Below, in pieces: positions 22,387-34,313 of a stretch of DNA of 64,000 nt. Each line of letters begins with the position of its first letter. The stretch's first letter is position 1. The notes beneath the pieces are model-generated. The model was not told the origin of the DNA, ran no database searches, and saw only the letters and a program-made list of their open reading frames with translations. Source of the stretch: Malania oleifera. Its lineage: Eukaryota; Streptophyta; Magnoliopsida; Santalales; Ximeniaceae. The stretch covers positions 27,867,682 to 27,931,681 of the forward strand of contig NC_080417.1 in the NCBI RefSeq assembly GCF_029873635.1. The letters are read 5' to 3'. The position numbers and the translations under genes were made by a program.

Positions 22387-24358
22387 TGTTAACCTTATAG
22401 GTGGCACCCAGTTTTGATAATGACAAATATTGATATTTGATGTTTGCCAAGTGTTTGTGGAGATTGAAATCAAACTTCCTTGATAACACTTGAAGAAACA
22501 AGAAGACCATGAAGCCTTGTAATTTACATTGTAATATATAGTGATATCTGTAATAAGGTCTGTAATAGTAATCTAGGATATGGCTTGTATGCTCATCACC
22601 TGCACATCATGCACACAACATATAGTGTGTGCTGAACTTGACCATAGTAAGACCCTAGGCTCCACACACATACACGCATATCATAAAACATGAGTGTATT
22701 GTAATTGTGCTTAAAATTGTCAAATTTAAGCAAGTTAAGAGGATTCGGGTGACCAAACCTTTGGAGTATAAAACTCCTCGGGCTCCCGAACTCTGAAAGT
22801 CAAAATGTTGACCAGCCTTCGGGTGACCGAATCTCAAATGCACACATATTCCTCGGGCGTCCGAACCCTTCGAAAGGGACTGTTCACCAACTCGGGCGTC
22901 CTATGATTTTAGTTCAAATATATCCCTGGGCGACCACACTCTTGCCTTTGGGCCACCGAAAGTATGACCGGGCACCCGAAGTCACGAAGCTTGGCTACTG
23001 ACTTTGATTCGGGCTGCCGAACCCTCATCCGGGCAACCAAACTTAGTTACAGAACTTTTTGAATTGTGTCTTATCGGGCGACCGAACCAAGGTTCCGCCA
23101 CCCGAACCTCGCCCGGTTAAAATTATTTTAACCCCCGTAAAACAGCGTTATTTCGGGCTAATTGAATTCTAATCTTTTGAGACTTCTTTAATAATACCCA
23201 TCTTGTCCTAAACGGTTATATTTTTTCACTTGGCTATAAATATGTTCTCATTTGCATGATTAGAGAGTGATTAAGAAAAAGTGATTAGCAATATACTCTC
23301 TCTATCTTGAAAATCCTTTCTTTGTCCTAAAAATCTCAAACTTGCATCCTTTGATCAAATCTGAGACTGTGAGAGTTTCATTTGTGTTTGTCTATTTGTT
23401 GCTCAAAGATAATACTCCCATTGTTTGTGTGTGCTTGAGATTTATTTTGTTGGGAGTACAGTTTAGGTTTATCCCACAGATTTCTCATTTATAAATCTCG
23501 TGTAGGACTAAACCTATAAAGCTTTGGATATTTGAACTTCAGTGCAAGTATCTAATAGCTTTGTTTTTTGTGTGCAAAGATATTTTTAAGCAAGCAAGCA
23601 ACCCTTTCAAATTAGCTTTCTTCTCATTTCGTTGAAGAAAATCTTTTTGAAACTAGTTTGATTATCTGCATAGTATACTTGGAATATTGATGTATTGTTG
23701 AAATATTTTGTTTACATTCCAAGTCATTGCTTGTGTTGATTATTCTTGAGCATCATACTGATTATATTGTGTTGAATACTTTTGAGCTTCATATTGACTA
23801 TACTGTGTTGAGTATTGATTAAGAAAAAAGCACATCACTGAGCTTACACTATATTTATGTGACTGATGTGTTTATGATTGAGCGCATTATTTGGGTACAA
23901 ATTTGCTTTACGTGAAAGCACTATTTCATTGTACCATTTGATTGTAAATCTAAGTGATTCCAGGTGTGGCCTGAGGGGGCGGTAATCCAACCCGGTAAGG
24001 ATTAGTGTAAAGGTTGAGGTTAGCCCTGTGCTAATTGACCTGGTTTGTATAGGTGCCGCTCCACCCGATTAAGTGAGCAAGTGATAGTGATAATCCTTGT
24101 GCTTGTTAACCAAGGCGGGGACGTAGGCAAATTGGCCGAACCTCGATAACATTTATGTGTGTCACTCTTACTTTATTGTTTTTGTGGTGCATGTGTTGTT
24201 AATTAAATTGCTTCATTTAATTCCTGTTATATTTATACTGCTTGCACTAGATTGACCATAGGGTTGTGAACATACTGCTATTAGGAGGAATACCTAGGCG
24301 TTAAATTTTAAAAATACCAATTCACCCCCCCTCTCTTAGTATCACGGTAAAGTTAACA
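22387..24358 (+). repeat. Sirevirus-like 5' LTR (C)
   Basis: 1,972 bp from TGTTAACC to AGTTAACA, followed after two bases by a primer-binding site. It carries about twelve copies of a palindrome-like core CGGGCGACCGAAC (22745-23110). A promoter region near 23225 has GGCTATAAATATG. The conserved block at 24015-24155 has AAGGTTGAGGTTAGCCCTG and GCGGGGACGTAGGCA, and the C-rich end block is CAATTCACCCCCCCTCTC. It is the same superfamily as LTRs A, B, D, E and the right-edge LTR, but with a different palindrome core. Confidence 0.85.
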
Positions 24359-24360
24359 AT

Positions 24361-24373
24361 TGGTATCAGAGCC
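24361..24373 (+). promoter_or_regulatory. Primer-binding site of copia element C
   Basis: TGGTATCAGAGCC, complementary to the 3' end of initiator methionine tRNA, two bases after the LTR. It is the standard primer site for plant Ty1/copia elements. Confidence 0.9.
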
Positions 24374-24414
24374 ACGTAGCATAGACTAGTTGTTATTTTG
24401 CAAAAAGATCAAAT

Positions 24415-25213
24415 ATGGCCCATAGCTCCGTGACCCCTTTCCCTGAGGGACCATCTTCCACACGACCTCTTGTTTTCAGTGGTGTTAATTACACCTTCTA
24501 GAAACAAAGGATGCGCATCTACCTTTAGAATACTGATTGGAAGGTGTGGAGGATCGTCTCTAAGGGAAACTATATTCCTATGAAAACAGAGGGTGCAACT
24601 AGGGTTCCTAAGACTGAGGATGAATATGATAATGATGATATGAAAGTTGTTAGTCTTAATGCCACCGCCATGAATATTTTATATTGTAGTCTTGATGTAA
24701 ATGAATTTAATAGGATTATGGCATGCTCTACTGCAAAAGAAATATGGGATAAGTTAGAAGTCACATATGAGGGTACTAGAGATGTGAAAGACAGTAGGAT
24801 AGATATGTTGACCAGTGAGTGTGAGGCTTTTAGAATGAATGTAGGTGAGTTCATTCAGAGCATGTACACTTGATTCACACACATCATAAATTCACTACAT
24901 GCATTAGGAAAGACCTATCCCCCATATGAGATGATTAGGAAGATCCTTAGAGGCTTACCTCCTGTTTAGGAAGCCAAGGGTACGACTATTGTGAGGGTAG
25001 AGACCTTAAGGCCATGACCTTAGATGAACTGATAGGTTCCTTGATTACTTATGAATTGTCCATAAATGAAAGGCTTAATGAGCACAACAGGGCTAAGAAA
25101 GTTACTGCATTAAAAACCTCCAAGAACATATCTAATGAGTGTAGTGGATCTGAAACTGATGAGGATATGGCTATGCTAACCAGAAAGTTTAGCAGATTTT
25201 TCAGGAAAAATAG
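24415..25213 (+). pseudogene. Sirevirus-like copia gag, 5' part, broken
   Basis: The ATG at 24415 begins MAHSSVTPFPEGPSSTRPL. Downstream motifs belong to the UBN2-type copia gag: LNATAMNILYCSLDVNEFNR, AKEIWDKLEVTYEGT and LTLDELIGSL-like DELIGSLITYELSINERLNE. Stops at the TAGs after NYTF and after MRIYL, a TGA after QSMYT and a TAG after LPPV break the frame. A frameshift lies near 24990. Coding stops at about 25213, where a minus-strand LTR (D) begins; the zinc knuckle and all of pol are absent. The open frame ending at 25310 runs past the junction into LTR sequence. Confidence 0.8.
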
Positions 25214-26499
25214 AAAGCCAAGATATTTGAGAATGTTTTTGAAAATGTTTTTGCAACCCAAAAACAAATACAAGCTTCCTAAGATATTGCAATACAAATG
25301 CAATACTTAGAAGCTTGATGCAAGTCTTCTTAGGATAGACTTATTAGCAAAGGCCCCTAAGAACACTTAGGTTTAACTCTTGTTAAAATCGATTCAATCA
25401 AAAATGAATGGGAGAGCAAACCTTTTAAAAACAAACACTCAATCAACTTACAAAGGTTTTAACCAATCGAAGATGGTAAGTATGAGTGATTTGAGTTTGA
25501 AAATGAGTAGTAGGATTTTTCAGAATGAGAGAGAATTTCTTAATCTATTTTGCTAATCAATTACTAATTTTCCTAATTGAAAGAGTATGTATAGACACCC
25601 CATGAATTATAACCGTTGGGGACATAGTCGGGATTATTATAAAAGATTTAATGACATTTAGTAATTTTAACCTTGTTAAGAAATAATTAACCACGATAAA
25701 AATGCAGGGCAACCCGAGAGCATCAGTTGACCAGGATGGGTTCGGTCGACCGAAGTTCTTATGGCTCAGTCGACCGGGCCAAAAATGAACTTCAGGGTCA
25801 ATCGACTGAACAAGTATGTCCGAGGCGATTTTTCCAAATTAGAGAGGTTCGGTCGACTAGGGCTAGAATGAACTAAGCTGGTTGGTCGACCAAGACATTG
25901 GATTCCCACACGTGGGAATTCAGTCGACTAGGTTGGTGTAGTTCAAAAGTCTATCGGTCGACTAGGAAGTCAAATTGTTGACTCTAGGGTGGTTCGATCG
26001 ACCAGGGTCAAATAAGCTTTAGGAGCTCGGTCGACCGGACTGTGGTCAGCTTGTTGACCCAGACCGGTTTGGTCGACCGGGGTCAATATGAACTCCCTAG
26101 GTCGGTCGACCGAAGGTGCACAAAATGTGCATTTCAGTCTTGATTCATTTCACATTCCCTATTCAAGTGTCTAACACATAAAAGTGCAATGGTGAGTGTC
26201 CTAAGGTCTTTTCTAGGTCCAATTTTAGTTATTTTTCAATTTTAGTCTGAGCTTACCTATTAGACCATACATGTGATGTGTGTGATGATTATTACACGTA
26301 AAGCCCTAATTACAATTGCAGACCAATTACACAAATGAACTATATATTACAACATAGAATGAACTGGGTCTTGACTCTTCATTTTTTCTATGTGCATCTT
26401 GATCTAACAATATAAGTTCTTGCACACAATCTCAAACACCCATTAGATATAATGAGTATTTGTCATAATCAAAATCGGGCGTGACCTATAAGGTCAACA
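25214..26499 (-). repeat. Truncated Sirevirus-like LTR (D), minus strand
   Basis: Its minus strand starts TGTTGACCTTATAGGTCACG at 26499 and follows LTR B for about 1.28 kb before ending in gag of element C. It holds eleven GGTCGACC-type palindromes between 25739 and 26113. The last kilobase of a B-type LTR, including the conserved block and C-rich end, is missing. It begins 18 bases from the primer-binding site of LTR E, so it appears to have inserted in the leader of element E. Confidence 0.8.
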
Positions 26500-26527
26500 T
26501 TTACTACAACTCCTCTCTGATACCAAT

Positions 26528-28806
26528 TGAAAACTAAGGTGTAGTCCCAAGAGGGGGGTGAATTAGGTTATTTTAAATTTTATTTTAATTATTTTTAAGT
26601 TTCTTAACCTCTTGTTGATTTAACAATCACAGAGAAAAGTTTTTGCTTACTTATTCAAACCTTAAACCAAAACACAATTTATTAAAACTTAATCACCCAA
26701 TCAAATAATTGATTTACCAAGCATAAGTCAATATATGCACTGCAGTACTATCAAGATTAATTTAACCTTTAATACTTAGTTAGCTTAACCACAACTTTGG
26801 AATATCAACACACCCTAATCAATATCAAACTTTAAACCATTCAACAATAATATATGAGTTTTAGCTCTTAGATAAGTTTCAGCCTTTGTAGCCCTATTTA
26901 TGTGAAATTTGATTCAAGCCCTGTAGAGAATGAATTTGATCATTCTTTATGATAATCAATATAATATCCACACTCTTCCCAAAATTCAGATTTCAAATAA
27001 ACCTTCTGTTAATAGGTTTTGGGTTGTTAACCAATCAACGTACTCCCTTAAGGTTTCCACAAACTATTGATTAACCAACGTACTCCATTTCAGCTTCTAC
27101 AATTCCAAAAACAAATTAAATTTCAGCTTATTTAAAATCCAATCCACACAGTTTCTATGATTAAGAAATATAAATCATCCACACAACCGTTAATCTATGC
27201 CGAAAATAAAGAGAGTAAGGGGAAGAGAGTGACACCGGGTTTTTTATGAGGTTCAGCTTATCCCCAACCTACGTCCTCATCTTAGGCAAACCACCTAAGG
27301 ATTCCTCTATACTAGTTCCTTTCCAGGAGGAACAAAACCTTACAAGCGATACCCCACGCTCAAACACTCCTTTACTAGGCTAAAGCAATGCCTCTCCAAG
27401 TGATACCCCAAGTTTGGGCAATGATCCAACAACCTGGAGTCGTCAAGAAACAAGAAACAAAAACTGTGTACAATAATGCTTTCACACAAAGTAGATTAGT
27501 ACAAATCAAACACTATGCACTTCAAAATTTAAATATCAAAGTGAAATAAGATGAAGTTCAAGAATAGATTTCACCAAGGTTCTTTCTCATATGAGGATCA
27601 GCAGTAAAGACCAAAGTAGAATGGATTCAACACTTCAGATTATCTCAGCAAATCAGTTTTGCAATGAGTAAGCAAGAGAAGATTGAAATTAGAGAGCTTG
27701 AATGTTGATATTATGCTTGGGTAATTAATTCCTTGGGTTAAAGGAGTATTTATAGACTTTTTAGGGTGAGTTTCCTTATTTCCCAAGTTACTTGGAGTGT
27801 CCACCAAGTTTCTATAACGTTTAGATTTGAAAAACTAATTTTTAGAATTTTCCTGTTGAAGTTCAAAATTTAAATTCCCATAGGGTCAGTTGGCTAAACA
27901 GGCGATTGGGTAAGTGTTTATATAGCAACCGGCTAGACAAGTAGCTGAATCCATTTTGTTTGTCCAGAATTTTCAAAAAATAATTGTCAGTTGGCCGACT
28001 TAACATAGTTCAAATTGGTCAGTCGGTTGACCAATCAGTTGGTTGACAAAATCCAGTTCATCTTGGTCAGTTGGCTGACCATTCAGTTGGTTGAGGTGTT
28101 GTCAGCTTCAACCACCTTTCCGTATTTTCATTATAATGTTTTCTTTGTAACTCAAAATTGGACGTTCTTAGTTTCAACAGAAATCTAAGAGAAATTCTCA
28201 TAACTTTCATGTTGAACACTTTTTAAGATAAGGAGTGTTTGATAGAGAAAAATGCTCATCAATATAGATATAGAAAAAAAATAACAGAATTTGGAAAATC
28301 CTATTTCGGTGCTTTTCATTCCAAAAATAATTTTAACCTTTTTGAAATAATTTTTGACCTTATAAAAATATTTTTCAAGTATTTTAAAAGGTATGGAGGT
28401 CCAAGTAATTACCCTAAGAGTTTCATGTATCCATATTGAAATCAAATGAAGTATTTACATAAAGACTTCTTGAGACTTTGACATTCTAAGCACTTAAGTC
28501 TTTATGCTTGTCTTTCTTTGACTCCATCTTGTCTTCAAGCTTCAATATATTTTAAGCTTTTAGTAAGTTCTCTTTAATATTCATGCACTCATGATCTTCA
28601 AGCTTTATTAGACCATCTTTGAATCCATGCCTTTTAAGCTTCATTTGATCATCTTGCTTTGGAGTATAAGCTTTCAATGATCCTTGTGAGCACTTGACCT
28701 TGTATTCTCATACTTAAGTCTTGAAATATCATCACTTAACCAAATATGTTAAGTTCCTTCAATTTTTTTTCATCAAAACAAGATTTTAAACTTTATAAGG
28801 CCAACA
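26528..28806 (-). repeat. Sirevirus-like 5' LTR (E), minus strand, with primer-binding site
   Basis: On the minus strand it starts TGTTGGCCTTATAAAG at 28806 and ends at 26528. Two bases beyond that end, the complement of TGGTATCAGAG (26515-26525) marks the primer-binding site. The total is 2,279 bp. The U3 part (27885-28110) repeats GGTCAGTTGGCTGACC-type palindromes instead of GGTCGACC. Its conserved block appears inverted at 27240-27460 (CCAACCTACGTCCTC). The rest of the element is missing because LTR D and then element C follow. It is inserted in the reverse transcriptase of copia element F. Confidence 0.82.
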
Positions 28807-30324
28807 ACACCTGCATCCTGGTCAATAATCAACATATCATCAACATAAAGCGTCAATATAATGAAGTTTCCATTAGGGAATTTTTGAATGTAGACGCATT
28901 GATCCGCTGCAGTTCTCTTGTAACCATGACCCATCATGAATGAGTAAAATTTTTTATACCACTATCTCGGTGCTTGCTTGAGGTCATATAGACTCTTTTC
29001 CAACTTGCAGACCATATGCTCCTTCCCTGAAACTTCAAAACCTTAAGGCTATTCCATGTAGATATCTTCTTGTAAATCTCCATGGAGAAAGGTTATCTTA
29101 ACATCCAATTGTTCAAGCTCCAGGTTCAGACTTGCTATCAATCCCAGTATCACTCGTATTGAAGTCATCTTCACCACTGGTGAGAGAATCTCATCAAAGT
29201 CGATACCCTTCTTTTGCAAAAAACCTTTGGTGACCAACCGAACTTTATGTTTGATTATCTTTCCACTGCTATCTTTCTTTAACTTGTACACCCATTTGTT
29301 TCTCAACACTTTCTTTCCTTTAGGAAGTCTTCCCAATTTATATGCATGTTTCTTTTGTAAAGAACTCATATCTTCGTGCATAGCTTGCAACCATTTACCT
29401 TTGTTTGGCTAATTTTGAGCTTCTTGAAAACTCTCTGGCTCTCCCTCATCAGTAGGGAGAATATATTCAGACTCGGGATATCTCTTTGACAAAATCAACA
29501 TGCAATTTCTCTGTGATTGTCTTGGCTGTGCCTCTTCAATTGGTGGAGCTATGTCTAGTTATATAGCTTCTGGAAAATGGGATTATTGCTCCCCCTGCTC
29601 AAGAGCTACTTCTAGTTCTGTAGCTTTTGGAGGAGATTTCTGTTCCCCCTGATCAACACCCTCTATATCTACTTCATGTTCTGTTTTCGAAATTTCATCC
29701 TACAAATATTCATTGTCTGTGGGCAACTATACGTGTGCAAGAACAAGAATGAAATTATGAGCACTAGAATTGGAACTAGTAGACTTTGTGAACTTTCCAA
29801 AATCTTCATACATATGATTTTCTTGAAAAATGACATATCTACTTCTTATCAGCTTCTTTGCTACTGGATCCATTAGCCTTTATCCAAACTCTTCATCTCC
29901 ATAGCCAACAAAGATGCATAGAGTTGACTTCACGTCAAGTTTATGTCTTTGCTCCTTGGATACATGTGCAAATTCTTTGCACCCAAACGCTCTCATATGA
30001 GAGTAGAAAGGTTCCTTGCCAGACCCCAATTTCTTTGTAATTTCAAACTGCAACGAAATAAAAGGTGATCTATTAAGAGGTAACAGGCGGCATGAACTGC
30101 TTCACCCCATAATGACTTAGGCAGTTTAGCCAACATACTTCTAACTCTCTCCATGATGGTACATTTGATCCTCTCAGCTACACCATTTTGTTGTGGGGCT
30201 TGTGGGACCGTATTCTCATGTCAAATACCACAAACAACGCAGTATGCTTTGAACTCTCTGGAAATATACTCGCCTCCATTGTCTGATCGGAGACACTTCA
30301 ACTTCTTTCCTGTTTCTCTTTCCA
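28807..30324 (-). pseudogene. Copia pol fragment F1: integrase core to reverse transcriptase, minus strand
   Basis: Read from 30324 leftward it begins in the integrase core (CLRSDNGGEYISREFKAYC) and passes a degraded integrase C-terminus with many stops. It reaches RT with a clear open stretch at 29049-29390: NKWVYKLKKDSSGKIIKHK, RLVTKGFLQKKGIDFDEILS, LEQLDVKITFLHGDLQEDIY. Beyond that come [13 protein letters not shown] and LYVDDMLII, where LTR E cuts the domain at 28807. The motif set resembles the Tnt1/Tork branch of Ty1/copia. RT palm aspartates are recognisable, but the gene is dead. Confidence 0.82.
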
Positions 30325-31057
30325 CCGAAAACAGAGGAAGACCTCAAGCAAATGAGAGAGGTAGCAGCAGAGGTAGGAGTAGAGGCAAAAGTAGAGGATG
30401 CTCTCAAACATGTGATGGCAAAAATCAACAAGGTAGATATATTTGTTTTTATTGTGGCATTGGAGGACATGCTAAAATGAATTACTGCAAATTTCAAAGA
30501 GATCAAGGTCAAAGAAACATCCAGCCGAAAAAGGAAGGGGGTGAGTCTCTGGTCACCTATACAGGGGACGTATCACTTCTCTCAACTGATGAAGAGATGT
30601 GCCTTCATGTAGCAAGTCAAGATACTGAGTGGGTGATACTCCCCATGGTAATTTCTTTGTTTCATACAAAGCGAGAGACTTTGGTACTGTGAGGATGGGA
30701 AATACCAGCTTTTCGAAGATCGTGGGTATTAAAGATATTCAAATCAAGACAAATGTTAGCTGCACGATGACTCTAAAGGATGTTCGGAAAATCCCTGACC
30801 TTTGTCTCAATCTTATTTCCAGAGCAGCCCTCGATCAACAGGGCTACGACAACCATTTTAGAAATGGCAATTGGAAGTTAGAAAAGGGAGTCATGGTTGT
30901 CGCCCAGGGACATATCTACAGATCCCTGTACAAAACTCATGTGAAAGTAATGACAAACAGCCTCAATGCAACTGAAGACAAGACATCACCAAATCTGTGG
31001 CACAAGAGACTCAGACACATGGAAGAGAAAGGGTTGTTCACATTGGCAAATTGTTAA
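30325..31057 (+). pseudogene. Copia gag-protease-pre-integrase fragment F2, plus strand
   Basis: This piece has the same type of element as F1 but the opposite strand. It starts in the basic C-terminus of gag (RGRSRGKSRG), has the zinc knuckle CFYCGIGGHAKMNYC, then SQDTEWVI. The protease active-site DTGAS segment is absent and the frame changes. Sequence resumes at PHGNFFVSYKARDFG, VRMGNTSFSKIVGI and the pre-integrase region (NLWHKRLRHMEEKG), stopping at 31057. F1 and F2 meet tail-outward at about 30325, so an inversion or two head-to-head fragments are needed to explain the arrangement. Confidence 0.82.
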
Positions 31058-34000
31058 TAATCTTAATATAATTCTTGATGTTTTTTAGCATTTTACATAG
31101 TAGTTAGATGTTTTGTACCACAAAATTACATTCCATTCTTGCTAATATAAGCTTCTCTTCACTAATTAAAAAAAAAAAAATCGTTTTCACTTTAGAAATT
31201 GAGGTAAGAAATTCACCCTTTACTTTTTTTTATTAGTCTGAATTTATAATTTAAAAAGATATTTATATTTTCAACTTAAAAAGGTAATCATATCATTTAA
31301 TTTTTTTCCTTCATTTAAAAAAATATTTATAATATAAAGCATAATTTAACGGTCCCGTGTCGCGGGCACCAAATCTGTGCGTCACTACCAACTGCGCAGC
31401 GCAGCTTGGGCCAAACACTTGGTTCCTCTTCATTTATTTCCCTCTTAGAAAAACCCCTTTTCATTCTTTAAATTCTTTGGGAAGCCCAAAAGAGAAATCT
31501 TATCTATGTGGAAGGTTTTTGGAAAAAACAAAATTAAAAAAATAATAATTTAAAGGGTAAAATCTAACACCCTCTCACTTTTCAAAAAATAATACTATAC
31601 CCCCCCGGAACTTTCGAAAACTATCACAAGACTCTCATAAGGTTTAATTTTATTGACAAAATAAATTTTCTTTTAATTGACGTTAATCAACCTTAAGTTT
31701 AGCAAAAAAAAAAAAGGAGAAACTAAAAACTAAAATTTATCCGTAAAAGTGACAATTTTACCCTTCCTTCCACTTAATTTGGATAGGATAAATTAAAAAA
31801 ATAACATTAATTTAATAACTTAAATTGAAAAAGTTGATTAGTTAATTACAATATATTTTAAAAATTAAACTTATTAGTGAATCAAATACCTGGCGACTAA
31901 ATCAGGTCAAGCAATTAACATAAGCTACTATTTATTTCTTTCCAGTCTCTCATAAAATGGCATCCAGGACTGAATCAGGGTTGCTCTGTTGTTAGTTCAT
32001 CAAGATGGTTGAATGTAAACAAATCTTTCTATTCTACATAAACTAGCTTGGATTTGAATTTTGATGGAGCAGGGGTCAGGTTCTAAGTTAAAAAATGGCA
32101 GTATTCTCACAAATGGGATAGTATATGATGCTTAATCCTTTGTCTAGTATGAATTTTGAACCTTAGATTTGAATTTATGTAAATTTAAATAAAATATACA
32201 CAAAATTACACTGCATTTCGTTCAAAATCAATACAAAGCCAAATCATACCTAAATCTCAGACTGCAGTTTGCAGAGATTTAGTTATCTGCCAAGAAGAGA
32301 AAAACACGAGAGGCACTCAAGTAAAGCCATGTCACTGAGAACAAAATACATCCGTAACCTATATTCCTTACCCATTCATAAAAGCAATTCAAGATAACAA
32401 GCCCATACAAATTCTTGATGCATACAACAGCCTATTTCTGGTTAAAATTTCATCATACCAGTCAAACTTTCATCACATACCTCCATTCGTAGAGTCATCA
32501 CTCCTTTCAGAAAACTCGCCACACATGGAACCCCTCCATCTCCAGCATTTGCTTTTCCATAGTGAAGGAACCGGGGACCATACCTAAGCTGACATTGCAG
32601 GAGGAGACAGCCTGTTCATAGTGTGTCCCTAAATGGCCACCCGGCTAATCAAATCAACGTAACTGACTGTTGCGGATAGACACTCCTAACTGAGAGAGTA
32701 AAGGTGAGCTTGTGAAGCGTGCATGGAAAATGAAACCACTTGTTTTGATTCCACAAAGCAGCCACATACATCTGCGTATCCAAGCATGTACAAATTAAAT
32801 TCCCACGCACGCTAAGGAGCCAAACATTAATCTCTGCTGCTGTTAATCCAACCATCAGTTCACCCTGAAAACTTCTGCAACGATTCAACCAGGTTAATGA
32901 GAACATGAAAACCAATGCAGTCCATCCCAATTTCCTCAAAGGGAGAGGGAGAGAGATATGCGTCCTTGCCGTTATCCTCACTGCCTCCAGTTGTTGCCTC
33001 ATTGCCCAGCCATCATCATGGCTTCCCACATAATCAACATTGTTACCAAGCCACAGCCCTCTACTGTCTCACCATCCAATGATTGTCACGTCACCAAATC
33101 TAGAAAAGAGGTAAAGAATTAAAATACAAATATTTCTTAGAGAAAAAAAAAAAACAGAGAATAGATGAGTAAAAGGGAGTAAAGCAATGGCCAATGAGTA
33201 TGACCATGACACTGCAAAACAGAGAATAGATGAGTAAAAGGGAGAGTAGAGCAACGGACAATGAGTATGACCAGGACACTGCATCTCCCCCTTCCTCTGT
33301 TTCTGCCTTTCACAGAATTATGAGATTTCTCCGAAAAATGTAGAGAACATAGAGGAATGAACAAAGTTTTAGCAGAACCATATGGAATCACCTACCCTCT
33401 ATCAAGCATCCCATTGCTCCCTCAAACTCCCTCCAAAGTTTTCCCTTATATCTTATTTCTTAAGCCATTGCTAAAAACAAATCAATTTATAGTTTTACTA
33501 AACCATTGCGCAGAGAACCAGAGTCATGTCTCTCATTTATCACAAACCTCATTCACTCTTTTTTTGTAGTACTAAAATTGTTCAAGAGCTTGGACTCATT
33601 TGCAGAGGTACCAAAATGAGCAGAACTGAGATTAAAATCTGAAAAAACAAAGGGAAAGTAGTGTACATGAACAATGTAAAGTGTCCCATCTACATGGACA
33701 GGAAAAGTGGAGGTCGAAAAAAAGTGAAAACTCTAGTTGAAAGGTTGAGAAGGGAAGTAGAATCACTATGCCTAGGTTTTGGTTTTTGAGGAGAGAAATT
33801 GAATTTTCAGGTGTACAACCACGGTGGCACAGAAGGTTTTTTGGGGCGGCACTAATATCGTTTCACGATATGTCATTAGTACCTTGAGCAGGAAAAAATT
33901 TTTCCAATGAATTTATTAATGATTAAATTGCATTCAGGTTGAATTCAAATAAATAAAATAATGTTAGGTTTTCTCAATGTAAATGAATGCTAACTTAAAA

Positions 34001-34137
34001 ATGAACACAAGTCAATAAACTGAACTTTGTTACAAAATCATATTTTTGAAACAAACTTAGCATAATGGTAGCAAACCCACATGCTGTTATGAACTAAACA
34101 TTGTCATAAACATTTTTCCTAAATCCACACAAATATA

Positions 34138-34194
<57 letters not shown>

Positions 34195-34313
34195 AAAAGT
34201 AACAGGTAATAATTTTAAAAACAGGAATGAAATATATTAAAGTATATGCACAAAAGAATGAAGATTTTAAAAAAAAATCGAAGAACAAAAATGACATAAT
34301 TTTCTTTACCTAA
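31058..34313. other. Gene-poor intergenic DNA downstream of the PPR gene
   Basis: No recognisable gene. A GC-richer patch at 31350-31430 sits in AT-rich surroundings. 31570-31760 has a segment of dispersed-repeat character. An unrecognised 126-codon minus-strand frame at 32649-33029 (start MGSHDDGWAMRQQLEAVR) resembles no family I know and may be chance or part of a transcript end. A 65-bp tandem duplication lies at 33151-33283, and (TA)n occupies about 34140-34191. Confidence 0.4.

Noticed and set aside
25014-25310. A continuous 98-residue gag ending at 25310
   Set aside because: The last third is reverse-strand LTR sequence past the junction at about 25213, so the frame is a chance fusion.
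25739-26113. Regularly recurring GGTCGACC units resembling a CRISPR array
   Set aside because: The units are short, degenerate and unevenly spaced, lie inside plant LTRs, and recur in all members of the LTR family with no cas-like genes.
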